A program made the position numbers and the translations under genes. This document shows, one piece after another, positions 42,779 through 51,297 of a stretch of DNA of 64,000 nucleotides. The stretch comes from Halobellus sp. Atlit-31R (lineage in GTDB: Archaea > Halobacteriota > Halobacteria > Halobacteriales > Haloferacaceae): the NCBI GenBank assembly GCA_003665935.1, contig QPLR01000004.1:248001-312000 (forward strand). Direction: 5' to 3'. The notes under the pieces were generated by a model, which worked only from the letters and a program-made list of their open reading frames with translations, made no database searches and had not been told where the DNA came from. Every line of letters starts with the position of its first letter. The first letter of the stretch is position 1.

Positions 42779-44632
42779 TCACTGACCGTCGATAGTGACA
42801 GACGCGGCCCCGTCGAACTCGATCTCGACGATGTCGCCGGTGAATCGGTAGCCGTCGATGCCGTCTCCGAGGACACCGTCGACCTGTGTTCCCTCGACTA
42901 TGTCTTCGAGGTTGTCCCAGCGGTTGTCAGCCGGCGCGGTGCTGATCGAGCTGTCCCGCTGGACCTCGCCGGTGACGCTGAACCTGTAGGACGCCACCGT
43001 CCCGCCGTTGGAGCCGTCGAGGATGATCGTCTTCAGCGCGGTGTCGGAGGAGCCGCCGTCCGTCGAACCGTCGTCCGTCGAACCGCCGTCCGTCGAACCG
43101 TCGTCCGTCGAACCGCCGTCCGTCGAACCGTCGTCCGTCGAACCGCCGTCAGTGGTGCCCCCATCCGTCGAACCGTCGTCGGATCCCGCCGCGATCAGCT
43201 CTTCGGCGGTCACCACTCGACCGTCGGCGTACAGCGTTATCGCGTCGACGTCGCCGGTCGCGGAGAAGTCCGTCATCGTTCCGTCGTAGAAGAACGAGTC
43301 GCCGCTTGCGGCGCCGCCACCGGTCGCCCCGGTCGCCGTCCACGTGCCGTCGGCGTTCTCGGCAGCCGTATCGGCGGGGGCGGCGGTGTCGGCGCTGTAA
43401 CGGTCGCGGTCGTAGAGGGGCTCGATCGCACCCGTCGTCGTGAAAGTGTACTCCGCGCCGTCGGAGTTCGTGGTGACGACCGACAGTTCAGTGCCCCCGG
43501 TGCCGACCTCCGTCTCGGTGGTGGTACTGCCGCTGGAGCCACCCTGCGGGTCGTCGCCCGTCGGGACGGGACAGCCCGATCCGACGCAGATCCCGTCGAG
43601 GTTCGAGGGGTAATCGAGGTCCCCACCGCCCGTTATGGAGACGTTACTCGCGTCCCACCCCGCGGCCGCGTCGCCTTTCTCGAGGATCGCGTCAGTGCCG
43701 GTTTCGTTCCGGATGAGCGTGTCTTTGATCGTCCCGCTGCCGCCCTCGGCGCCGAAGTGGAGGACGATCGGTCCGCCAGCTCCCTCGTAGGAGTGGATGA
43801 TCTCACAGTTCTCGATGGTGATGTTGTCGCCCGCCTCTCTGATGCGGATGCCCCGCATATTGATCGAGCTCCCGGAGTAGATGTGCGGCGCTTCCTTGTC
43901 GTTCAGGACGAGGCAGTTTCGAGCGACGCTGTCTGTGGACCCGAGTCGGATCCCCGAGATGTTGTTGTTGCGGAAAAAGCAGTTCTCGACGATGACCTGG
44001 CCGTCTGCGCCTTTTCCGGGGGAGCTGGCGTAGATGCCGTTGTTCGAGAAGTTCGCGACGTAGCAGTTTCTCACCTCGACGACGCCCGCGTGGCCGGACG
44101 GGACGTAGAACCCGATTGCGTTACCCGGATCTCGGACCCCGTCGGGCAGATTGAAGTTGTCCAGCAGGACGCGCCCGTCGGAATCCGCCTCCAGACGGAA
44201 CCGGGCCTCGTCGCCGTCGTCGACCTCCGCCGCGCCGCGGAGCGTGACGTTCCGGATCTCGACGACGCCGCTCTCGGCCTGAATCGTCTCCCGGTACTCG
44301 CCGACCTCGTTGGTGAAGACGACTTCGCCGACCCCAACGAGCGCCGCGTCGCTGCGGCCGCCGCCGAGCCCGGAGCCGTAGTACTGGTACGTTCCCTCGG
44401 GGATCCGGACCTCGACGCCGCTGTCGAAGTACTCCTCGAGGTAGTCGTCGATGACGTCGCCGTCGCTGAGACCACGTTCGCCGAGGTCGACGACCGTGTC
44501 CGTGTCGGCGCTTACCGCAACCGCGCTCCCGGTTATCGACGCCATACCGACCGCTCCAGCGAAGAGCTTGAGGTACGACCGCCGTCCCAACACCGAACTG
44601 TTCTCGTCGTTTTCGCTATGGCCGTGTGCCAT
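42779..44632 (-). CDS. Secreted right-handed beta-helix protein with C-terminal repeat domains
   Basis: A 617-residue exported protein. The signal is Tat-like (GRRSYLKLFAGAVGMASITG). A beta-helix follows at about residues 60-340, closely similar to the lipoprotein at 39044-40555 (for example CYVANFSNNGIYASSPG versus CHIEGFSDNGLYADP). Next is a beta-rich domain (about 365-470), a Ser/Thr/Asp/Gly repeat linker encoded by 30-base tandem repeats, and a second beta-rich domain ending in EFDGAASVTIDGQ. These paired C-terminal domains recur in haloarchaeal secreted proteins and may bind carbohydrate. ATG 44632 begins the signal region. Confidence 0.85.
   Translation of the reverse strand: MAHGHSENDENSSVLGRRSYLKLFAGAVGMASITGSAVAVSADTDTVVDLGERGLSDGDVIDDYLEEYFDSGVEVRIPEGTYQYYGSGLGGGRSDAALVGVGEVVFTNEVGEYRETIQAESGVVEIRNVTLRGAAEVDDGDEARFRLEADSDGRVLLDNFNLPDGVRDPGNAIGFYVPSGHAGVVEVRNCYVANFSNNGIYASSPGKGADGQVIVENCFFRNNNISGIRLGSTDSVARNCLVLNDKEAPHIYSGSSINMRGIRIREAGDNITIENCEIIHSYEGAGGPIVLHFGAEGGSGTIKDTLIRNETGTDAILEKGDAAAGWDASNVSITGGGDLDYPSNLDGICVGSGCPVPTGDDPQGGSSGSTTTETEVGTGGTELSVVTTNSDGAEYTFTTTGAIEPLYDRDRYSADTAAPADTAAENADGTWTATGATGGGAASGDSFFYDGTMTDFSATGDVDAITLYADGRVVTAEELIAAGSDDGSTDGGTTDGGSTDDGSTDGGSTDDGSTDGGSTDDGSTDGGSSDTALKTIILDGSNGGTVASYRFSVTGEVQRDSSISTAPADNRWDNLEDIVEGTQVDGVLGDGIDGYRFTGDIVEIEFDGAASVTIDGQ
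43055..43144 (-). repeat. 3 x 30-base tandem repeat in the beta-helix linker
   Basis: Three identical 30-base units, beginning GCCGTCCGTCGAACCGTCGT on the plus strand, encode alternating STDGG/STDDG in the flexible linker. The exact identity points to recent copy-number change. Confidence 0.9.
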
Positions 44633-45241
44633 ACCCCGGTAGAGAGAGATTACTGTCAAGAGCGTTTTTGTGGGATCGTTGGCCGATCAGGTAAGCTACC
44701 CATACTTGCGTCCGATGTGTGTACGTGATAGTTGTATGTTACTTGCAGGTGCGTGTTCTTTGATTGTACGCCGGCCGTATGTCCTTCCTACTGGCGTCGC
44801 GCGCACTCGAAATCGTAGTAGTAACTCTCTACCGAAAGTCGTGTGGGCAGTGCAGGCCGCACCCTCCGGAACGATCGGTCGCGCTGCCGCCAGGCCGTTC
44901 ACAGGCTGCCGTTACTCGCTCGTACGCCGGAGTAGCTATCAGCTAATCAGATGTGACGGAGGCGTTAGGAAGTTCCTACCGACAGTTCGCGCCTGTGAAC
45001 GGCCACCGGGAACGGGCCTCGGAGTACTGGTTCGCGCGTCGGGCAGGCGTCCAGTCTCGCGGGGTCACGAGTGGCAGGTCAGCGAGGCACCGACGGCGGT
45101 GGCGCGCCGGATCACCGCGTTCCGGGTACGATCAGCATAACAAACCGCCGGGGAGCGAGACTCCGCACCGAATGCACAGAGACCAGCAGTCGCTCGTCGA
45201 TCGGTCGCAGCCACCTGCCGAGTGCGCCCGCGAACGGTAGT
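44633..45241. other. Intergenic region between beta-helix and flippase genes
   Basis: About 600 bases without a credible gene. AT-rich stretches near 44640-44660 and 44720-44830 probably include the promoter of the leftward beta-helix gene. CATAACAAAC at 45136-45145 lies about 100 bases before the flippase start. Confidence 0.5.
45136..45145 (+). promoter_or_regulatory. CATAACAAAC element upstream of the flippase
   Basis: A one-mismatch copy of the recurring CATAACAAAG element, 97 bases before ATG 45242. Confidence 0.35.
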
Positions 45242-46711
45242 ATGTCGGTGACGGACCGGATTCTCACGGGTGTGAAAGCGTCGCTGGGGGCGAACCTCGT
45301 CAACTCGGCGGCCAACGGGGTGCTGATGATCGTGCTGGCTCGCTACCTGCTCTCGCCGGACCAGTTCGGACTCCTGCACTACGCGCTGTCGATCATCGGC
45401 GCGGTGGCGATCCTCGGGGCGCTCGGCGTCCCGTCGGCGGCCGCTCGCTACGTCACCGAGTTCGCCGAGACCGCCCCGGAGCGCGTCCGGTACGTGGTCC
45501 GGTTCAGCCTCGCCACCGTCGCCGTGCTCTCTGTCGGCATCGGGTCGGTCGTCGCACTCGGGAGCCCCCTGATCGCCACGCAACTCGACGAGCCCGCGCT
45601 CGCCCCCTTCCTGCTTCTCGGCTTCGGATACGTGATTCTGAAGGCGTTCTACACGACGTTCAGCCGGCTGTTCCAGGCCGTCAACCGCGTCGAGTGGAGT
45701 GCCCGAATGAAGTCGATCTCCGGCGTCACTCGACTCGGCGGCGCGGTGGCGCTGGTGGTCGTCGGGTTCGACGCCGTCGGGGCGCTCGCCGGCTACCTCA
45801 TCGGCTTCGCCGCGGCGACGGCCGTGGGAGCGGTCGTGTTCTATCGGCTGTCGTATACGTCGTTCCCGGCTTCCGACGCCCTCCCCGACGGGCTCCGACG
45901 CCGGATCGTCGAGTACAGTATCCCGCTAACTGCGACGCGCGGGGCGAACATCCTCTACAAGCGGATCGACACGATCTTGGTCGGCTTCTTCGTCGGTCCC
46001 GCGGCGGTCGGTTACTACACGATCGCGAAGCAGGTCTCGGAGTTCGGCTCGATCCCGGCGACGTCGCTCGGCTACACCATCTCGCCGACCGTCGGCGAAC
46101 AGTACGCGGGCGAGGAGGTGGGCCGCGCTCGGCGGGTGTACGAGACGTCTCTGCGACACGTGCTGCTCCTGTACGTCCCGGGGATGGTCGGACTGGTGCT
46201 CGTCGCCCGGCCGGTCGTCGTCCAGCTCTTCGGCGCGGAGTACGTCGAAGCGTCGATCGTCCTCCAGGTGATGGCGGGCTTCATGCTCGTGAACGCGGTC
46301 AACAAAGTGACGAGCGACGGACTCGACTTCCTCGGGCGTGCCCGCTCGCGGGCGATCGCGAAGGTGGGCACCTCGATCGCGAACTTCCTGTTGAATCTGG
46401 CGCTGATCCCGGCGATTGGCGTGGTCGGTGCAGCCGTCGCGACCGTCCTGACGTTCAGCGTCTACACGCTCACGAACGTCTACGTCATCCACGACGAACT
46501 GACGCTCGATCTCCTGGGGATCGGGCAGTTGCTCGTCGGCGTGACCGCCATCTCGGCTGTGATGGGTGCGACCGTCAGGGCACTGGTCCCGTACGTCTCG
46601 GACGTGCTCTCGCTTTTCGCCGTCGTCGCCGTCGGAATCGCCGTCTGGGGCGTGCTGGCGACGCTCGGCGGACTCATCGACGTCGATCGAGTCCGGGCGC
46701 TTCTCTCCTGA
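45242..46711 (+). CDS. Wzx-type polysaccharide flippase
   Basis: A 489-residue membrane protein with about 14 transmembrane helices, of the MATE-like flippase superfamily. The start GANLVNSAANGVLMIVLARYL, the SPDQFGLLHYALSI motif and the central YKRIDTILVGFFVGPAAVGYY are typical of RfbX/Wzx proteins. These move lipid-linked sugars across the membrane. It lies between polysaccharide-related genes, so the cargo is probably a lipid-linked glycan of this locus. ATG 45242 gives a first helix at residue 15. Confidence 0.9.
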   Translation: MSVTDRILTGVKASLGANLVNSAANGVLMIVLARYLLSPDQFGLLHYALSIIGAVAILGALGVPSAAARYVTEFAETAPERVRYVVRFSLATVAVLSVGIGSVVALGSPLIATQLDEPALAPFLLLGFGYVILKAFYTTFSRLFQAVNRVEWSARMKSISGVTRLGGAVALVVVGFDAVGALAGYLIGFAAATAVGAVVFYRLSYTSFPASDALPDGLRRRIVEYSIPLTATRGANILYKRIDTILVGFFVGPAAVGYYTIAKQVSEFGSIPATSLGYTISPTVGEQYAGEEVGRARRVYETSLRHVLLLYVPGMVGLVLVARPVVVQLFGAEYVEASIVLQVMAGFMLVNAVNKVTSDGLDFLGRARSRAIAKVGTSIANFLLNLALIPAIGVVGAAVATVLTFSVYTLTNVYVIHDELTLDLLGIGQLLVGVTAISAVMGATVRALVPYVSDVLSLFAVVAVGIAVWGVLATLGGLIDVDRVRALLS

Positions 46712-46742
46712 GAGGCGCGGTCACGGGAGCGACGGCGCGTGG

Positions 46743-48089
46743 TCAGGCGTGGAACGAGCCCAGACAGTTGTACAGTTGCCGCTCGTAGATGTCGGGCTGT
46801 TTGCTGATTCCGAGGTGCGAGCCGATCTTGGCATCCGCCCAGTGGACCGCCTCGGGGCCCTCGAGCAGCCGGGCCAGAAGCCGCGGATCGACATCGACCT
46901 TCACGTAGCCGTCGTACGTCGAGAGATCCGGTTCGGTGACGAAGTCGTAGCCGTCTCCCCGAAACGAGAGCTCGACGTACTCGGTGGCCGAGAGGCTGAC
47001 CAGAACGCTCGTGTCGGTTTCGTAGCCGACCGTCCGCCGCTGGTCCTCGAAGTTCTCGAAGGCCGGGCGGACGTCCTCCCGCAGCGCCTCGACTGACGGC
47101 ATCGGGTCGCGTTCGTAGGTGAAACTGCGGTCCGCGAGTTCCGATTCGACGTACTCGCGCTTGGCCTCCTGGTCGATCGGCTCGTACGGTTTCGACACGC
47201 GATCGGCCGCGAGATCCAGATGCTCGCCGGAGTTGAGGAAGACGCACTGGTGGGCATCGGTGTCGACGTGCGACCGGAACCACTCGAGTGCCTCGACGCG
47301 CGGCGGGTTCGCCGTGTACTGGTTCAGCGGCGTGAGACGGCCCGCGAGCACGTACTCCCCCGCGAACGGCATGTAGTAGTCGGGCTCGAACAGCTCGATG
47401 AACTCCGTCGCGAGTTCGTGTTTCTCCAGAATGACCTCCTGTTTGGCCTCCATTTTCTCCGCGTGGGTGTAATCCTCCATACACTGTGGATAGAACTGCG
47501 CGGCGCTGTACTGGTGGCAGACGAGGTCTATGTCGCCGTATCGCTCCTTCACCTGGCGCATACTCCGCTCGACCATCGGATACGGGCAGTCGTTCATATT
47601 GACCACGGTGTGGTCGCCGTCGTCGATAACTGCCAGGGAGTCGACCTGTGTCGAGCCGAGTTCGGGCTTCCCCTCGACCCACGAGCAGCCGAAGTAGTTG
47701 CCGCAGAGCTCCGGATCGCAAGCGTCGGCGGCGAGGACGTTGACGTGGAGGTCGCCCGCGAGATGCATACGGGTGTTGTGGCCGAGTTCGATCACGTCGA
47801 ACCCGAGCGCGGAGATCTCGTCGTACAGGTAGTCCCACCGGTAGTCGTGGATTACGACCGGAATGTCGTCGTCCATCCGGCGGAGCGTCGCCGGGTCGAA
47901 GTGGTCCGGGTGGATGTGCGAGATGTAGATGTAGTCGACGTCGTCGAAATCTTCCGGGTCGACGTCGAGCGGGGGATAGTGACACCACGATCCCTCGAAG
48001 GCCCCGTCGACGAGCCAGGGATCGCACAGCACCGACGCGTTATCACTTTCGACGACGATGGCAGCCGAACTGAGGTACGTCACCTGCAT
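46743..48089 (-). CDS. Metallo-beta-lactamase-fold protein, CMP-NeuAc-hydroxylase-like
   Basis: A 448-residue protein. The N-terminal metallo-beta-lactamase domain has the metal motif SHIHPDH (His58, His60, Asp62, His63). Further residues are in NMNDCPYP, and an elongated helical C-terminal region with several Cys and His follows (HQYSAAQFYPQCMEDY). The overall layout recalls the non-Rieske part of CMP-N-acetylneuraminate hydroxylases and related proteins in polysaccharide loci. A Rieske domain is absent. The reaction is unknown; modification of an activated sugar is possible. CTTTAGTATC at 48115-48124 is at TATA distance upstream. Confidence 0.78.
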   Translation of the reverse strand: MQVTYLSSAAIVVESDNASVLCDPWLVDGAFEGSWCHYPPLDVDPEDFDDVDYIYISHIHPDHFDPATLRRMDDDIPVVIHDYRWDYLYDEISALGFDVIELGHNTRMHLAGDLHVNVLAADACDPELCGNYFGCSWVEGKPELGSTQVDSLAVIDDGDHTVVNMNDCPYPMVERSMRQVKERYGDIDLVCHQYSAAQFYPQCMEDYTHAEKMEAKQEVILEKHELATEFIELFEPDYYMPFAGEYVLAGRLTPLNQYTANPPRVEALEWFRSHVDTDAHQCVFLNSGEHLDLAADRVSKPYEPIDQEAKREYVESELADRSFTYERDPMPSVEALREDVRPAFENFEDQRRTVGYETDTSVLVSLSATEYVELSFRGDGYDFVTEPDLSTYDGYVKVDVDPRLLARLLEGPEAVHWADAKIGSHLGISKQPDIYERQLYNCLGSFHA

Positions 48090-48114
48090 TTGGCCGGTGT
48101 CCGGGCGGGGTCGT

Positions 48115-48124
48115 CTTTAGTATC
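48115..48124 (-). promoter_or_regulatory. GATACTAAAG promoter element of the MBL-fold gene
   Basis: On the minus strand GATACTAAAG lies 26-35 bases before ATG 48089. This is a TATA-box position and a variant of the ATAACAAAG element found elsewhere in the region. Confidence 0.5.
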
Positions 48125-48214
48125 AGCGAGATATGCTTTCAGACCGCGGTAAGGGCTGGCTACCGACGTACGAACGTCGACTGCGCGGGTCGAAGCAGGG
48201 CACAGACGGTGGCG

Positions 48215-49207
48215 CTACTCCTCGAACTGGCGCTCGAGGTCGGCGTTCTCTCGCAGGTCGAACACCATCGCCAGGACGAGGCCGATCCAGCCGACGACGA
48301 GCAACAGGGCACTGGACAGTGTCCGTCCGGCGTTCGAGCCGCTCTCACTGCGCCGCCGCAGGATCGACCGGAGGAGCGAGACCGCACCGACCGAGGTGGT
48401 GACGCTCCCGATGCCGTAGAGGAGCGCGAGCGGGTGGAAACGCCGCACGAGATACTTGACTCGGAGCCGCCACAGGAAGTCCCGCAGGAGCATCGCGGAG
48501 ACGCGTGGAATGTAGGTGTGATACCGGATGCTGCTCGTCTCGTCGCCGTAGTTGGCCGCGCGCGGGACGTCGCCGACGCGGAGCCCGGCGACGTTCAGAC
48601 GGACGAGCAGATCGTTGCAGTAGCCGTACCCCTCGTACATCCGATCGACGTCGATCGCCTCTAGGGCTTCCTTCGAGATAGCGGTGTAGCCGTTCTGGGG
48701 GTCCATCGTGCGCCAGTAGCCGCTGGCGACCTTCGTCAGGAAGGTCAGGATCCAGTTGCCGAACAGACGCCAGGACGGCATTCCACGGCGGAACTCGCGG
48801 TTCAGAAGCCGATTGCCCTTGGTGTAGTCGGCCTCGCCGGCGACGATCGGATCGAGATAGCACGGCAGGTCCTCCGGGCGCATCTGGCCGTCGCCGCCCA
48901 TCACGGCGACGACGTCGATCCCGTCCGCGAGGGCGTGTTTGTACCCGGTTTTGATCGCGCCTCCGACGCCACGGTTGTGGTCGTGTTGCAGCGGGGAGAC
49001 GCGGTCCTGATACGGCGCGTCGGCGTCGACGTCGGCATTGACCCGCTCGGCGGCCGCGCGGATCTCCCCCCACGTGCCGTCGGTCGAGCAGTCGTCGATC
49101 ACGTACGCGCGGTCGACGAACGACGGGAGCGTCTCGATCACCTCGCCCACGAACCCCTCCTCGTTGTACGCCGGGACGACGACGCCGACGGTGTTTTTCT
49201 CGTACAT
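48215..49207 (-). CDS. GT2-family glycosyltransferase (dolichyl-phosphate hexose synthase-like)
   Basis: A 330-residue family 2 glycosyltransferase. VGVVVPAYNEEGFVGEVIE begins the nucleotide-binding domain, DDCSTDGTW holds the first acidic motif, and MGGDGQM corresponds to the DxD-type metal site. Two C-terminal transmembrane helices (about 250-275 and 290-315) anchor it. Enzymes of this design attach a sugar to dolichyl phosphate for use on the outer face. A CATAACGATAG element lies 32-42 bases upstream. Confidence 0.88.
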   Translation of the reverse strand: MYEKNTVGVVVPAYNEEGFVGEVIETLPSFVDRAYVIDDCSTDGTWGEIRAAAERVNADVDADAPYQDRVSPLQHDHNRGVGGAIKTGYKHALADGIDVVAVMGGDGQMRPEDLPCYLDPIVAGEADYTKGNRLLNREFRRGMPSWRLFGNWILTFLTKVASGYWRTMDPQNGYTAISKEALEAIDVDRMYEGYGYCNDLLVRLNVAGLRVGDVPRAANYGDETSSIRYHTYIPRVSAMLLRDFLWRLRVKYLVRRFHPLALLYGIGSVTTSVGAVSLLRSILRRRSESGSNAGRTLSSALLLVVGWIGLVLAMVFDLRENADLERQFEE

Positions 49208-49238
49208 CGCTGTCTGTCCGTCACCACTTGTGGACGGC

Positions 49239-49249
49239 CTATCGTTATG
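49239..49249 (-). promoter_or_regulatory. CATAACGATAG element upstream of the GT2 gene
   Basis: On the minus strand the element lies 32-42 bases before ATG 49207, close to a TATA position, and shares CATAAC with the other elements of the region. Confidence 0.4.
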
Positions 49250-49497
49250 ATCGCTCTACCAGCGGCGTCGGCGCGAGGGGTGGAACTGTACACACGAGAC
49301 GGCGGTCCGACGCGGACCGAAACGTGTCTCGCGGATAGCAATTCGGCGTCGGCAGAGGAGCAGCCGCGGCCCAGTGAGCGTCGCGGACCGACGTCGGCCC
49401 CGAGACGCGGACGGAGATAGAGTCAGTCTTCCAACACGAACCGTCAGAGAACGGGAACTATATTACGTAGCTCTCACTACTGACGACCGACGATTGA

Positions 49498-49791
49498 ATG
49501 ACCCAAGCACAACCAGACTGCACTCCTGAGTCTGCGGCGTCCACGGCCACGGTGAAACACACGTTCGATCCAGAGCGCGGAACCGTAGTTGTCGACGTCG
49601 TCGAGGCAGTTGCATCGTATGCGGACGTCGAAGCGACCGAGTTCGAGCCGCGCCTACAGGAATCGATCGACCCCGACGCACTTACGCGATGTATTCAATC
49701 AGGCGGGGCAGACGTCTGCGTCGCGTTCGAGTTGGGCAGATACGACGTGACCGTGCGCGGCAGCGGCGAAATCGAGGTGACGGGGGCCTGA
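49498..49791 (+). CDS. HalOD1 output-domain protein
   Basis: A 97-residue protein consisting of a HalOD1 domain, a haloarchaeal module usually attached to, or encoded near, signal-transduction proteins. The stretch VVVDVVEAVASYADVEATE and the later DVCVAFELGRYDVTVRG are characteristic. A CTATATTA box lies at 49458-49465. It is followed on the same strand by a 41-residue gene. The partner is unknown. Confidence 0.85.
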   Translation: MTQAQPDCTPESAASTATVKHTFDPERGTVVVDVVEAVASYADVEATEFEPRLQESIDPDALTRCIQSGGADVCVAFELGRYDVTVRGSGEIEVTGA

Positions 49792-49800
49792 CCGTCGGTA

Positions 49801-49809
49801 TATTTATTA
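49801..49809 (+). promoter_or_regulatory. TATA box for the 41-residue gene
   Basis: TATTTATTA lies 26-34 bases before ATG 49835, right for leaderless transcription. It falls just after the HalOD1 stop, so the small gene has its own promoter. Confidence 0.55.
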
Positions 49810-49834
49810 CCATCTTCTTGTAACGTTGCTATGG

Positions 49835-49960
49835 ATGTCAGAATGGATCACTGACGAGGAGATGGAGCGTATCGCTCGGTTCGCACAGTCGGCGGGCTAC
49901 GCTCGGGACCCGACGATGCTGCTTCCGGACGAAGCGGAGTCCGAGGGCGACGAGGAGTAA
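49835..49960 (+). CDS. 41-residue acidic mini-protein
   Basis: A short, very acidic product starting MSEWITDEEMERIARFAQ and ending with a Glu/Asp-rich tail. It is predicted to be one or two amphipathic helices. The TATA box at the correct distance and the haloarchaeal composition support it as a real gene; an ATG four bases earlier is in another frame and closes after seven codons. The function is unknown. Confidence 0.65.
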   Translation: MSEWITDEEMERIARFAQSAGYARDPTMLLPDEAESEGDEE

Positions 49961-50127
49961 CGAACAGAGTATCCGGAGGTGACGGTGCGAGCAGCGCTTT
50001 CGGCGCGTGGGCCACCGAGAGTGAGAGCGTGCTACGACGACGGTTGCACGATCGCCCCGACGCGCTCGCGGCGACTTTTTTCGACGGTGGGACGGCGCAG
50101 ACGCTGACGTGACGTCGAGCGACCGAC

Positions 50128-50409
50128 TCACTCGTCGAGTAACCCCTGTTGCTCGATCTCCTGCCAGAGATCCTCGCCAGTGTCCGTGATGCCGTACACG
50201 CGCCCCTTCCGTCGTTCCTCGGAGACGAGCAGATCGACGAAGTCCCGCTCGCGGAGGCTCGTCAGCGCGTGCGAGACGGCCGCGATGCCGATGTCTTCGT
50301 CGTCCGCGATCTGCGACGGCGTCGCCGGTCCCTCGGCGAGTCGGGAGAGGACCGCGACGCGGTACTGTGAGCTGATTACGAAGCCGATGTGATCCCACGT
50401 GTCTGTCAT
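50128..50409 (-). CDS. Small winged-helix regulator, paralogue B
   Basis: A 93-residue winged-helix protein related to paralogue A at 38764. It shares IGFVISSQYRVAVLSRL (IGFVISSKYRLAVLGVL in A), EGPAT and a matching wing (RVYGITDTGEDLWQEI). The recognition helix (IGIAAVSHALTSLRERD) differs from A, so the DNA targets may differ. It starts 6 bases after the stop of the DUF7344 gene and is co-transcribed with it. Confidence 0.87.
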   Translation of the reverse strand: MTDTWDHIGFVISSQYRVAVLSRLAEGPATPSQIADDEDIGIAAVSHALTSLRERDFVDLLVSEERRKGRVYGITDTGEDLWQEIEQQGLLDE

Positions 50410-50415
50410 CGTTAC

Positions 50416-50958
50416 TTAGTCATCCTCGACGGGTATCTTCGCCCCGTTCGTCATTTGGCGCTCGGTGTATACGTAGTGCACGCCGCTGACGATCACGAGG
50501 CTCACGAGGATCGCGACGCCGACGTACGACGGCCGCAAGAGCGGAACCTCGACCGCGATCGAGACTAAGTAGACGACGAGACCGGCCGATGCGATACCGA
50601 CGTATATCAGTTGCCACGAGATCGGTTCGCTCTCCTCGTCGAAATACTGTGCGAGTTCGTCGACGTGTCGTGTAGGTGATACCATACCCGTTTCGGAGTC
50701 GTACTCGACCACGCCCGCCTCGGACAGTTTCGGGATATGTGTCTGGTAAAGCGAGACGTACGTTCGTTTCCGCTGTTGCGCCGAGAGTTCGTCGGGACTG
50801 AGGTCGTTTTCCTTCGCGGCGAGCTCCTCGGCGAGGTCACTCAACTCGATTCCGTCGCGGTGGCTCTGTAGCCGGCGGAGAACGAACCGCCGACGGGCGT
50901 TGCTCAACAAGTCGAACGCGGCGTCCTGGGACAGCGTGTTGGAATCAGTGTGTGACAT
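50416..50958 (-). CDS. DUF7344-type winged-helix protein with two membrane helices
   Basis: A 180-residue protein. The N-terminal DUF7344 winged helix (about 10-105) contains AFDLLSNARRRFVLRRLQ and HIPKLSEAGVVEYD. Two transmembrane helices follow at about 118-138 and 145-163. The design is the same as the protein at 28432, so both are membrane-tethered candidate regulators. It forms an operon with the small winged-helix gene downstream. Confidence 0.82.
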   Translation of the reverse strand: MSHTDSNTLSQDAAFDLLSNARRRFVLRRLQSHRDGIELSDLAEELAAKENDLSPDELSAQQRKRTYVSLYQTHIPKLSEAGVVEYDSETGMVSPTRHVDELAQYFDEESEPISWQLIYVGIASAGLVVYLVSIAVEVPLLRPSYVGVAILVSLVIVSGVHYVYTERQMTNGAKIPVEDD

Positions 50959-51297
50959 CAGAATCTCGCAACGACTGGTCGGATTGACAGATGTTTCCGG
51001 AGGTATCGGCTTTGTTAGATGTTCGTTATCCGATGGTGCCGACTACCTACGGAGAGTAGCAACCGCCCAACGGCGGGTAGACGGACCATTACTTTGCGGA
51101 CGTGACAGCGAGACAGTCCGTATGCAACTGCGATGCGCTCTTCGATCGGCCGCGCGCTCGCGCCCCGTCGCGGTCGCCCGAAACACACCGGCCCGAACGC
51201 CCTTCGGCGGAGCGACGCGACCGCACTCCGCCGGCAGGATCACCGCTACGCGACCGTCTCAGGCGGCTGAGCATCGACCTCGGGCGGGGCCCCGGGT
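50959..51297. other. Intergenic region between divergent DUF7344 and DUF1616 genes
   Basis: About 340 bases with no credible gene. On the minus strand TCTAACAAAG (51010-51019) lies 52-61 bases before the DUF7344 start. The part next to the DUF1616 gene is GC-rich without a clear TATA box. Confidence 0.45.

Noticed and set aside
43055..43144. Regular 30-base repeats as a CRISPR array
   Set aside because: No spacers; they encode an in-frame Ser/Thr/Asp/Gly linker.
44670..45140. Plus-strand 156-codon frame between beta-helix and flippase genes
   Set aside because: It is basic and Arg/Ser/Val-rich with many Cys, unlike haloarchaeal proteins, and lacks any domain pattern.
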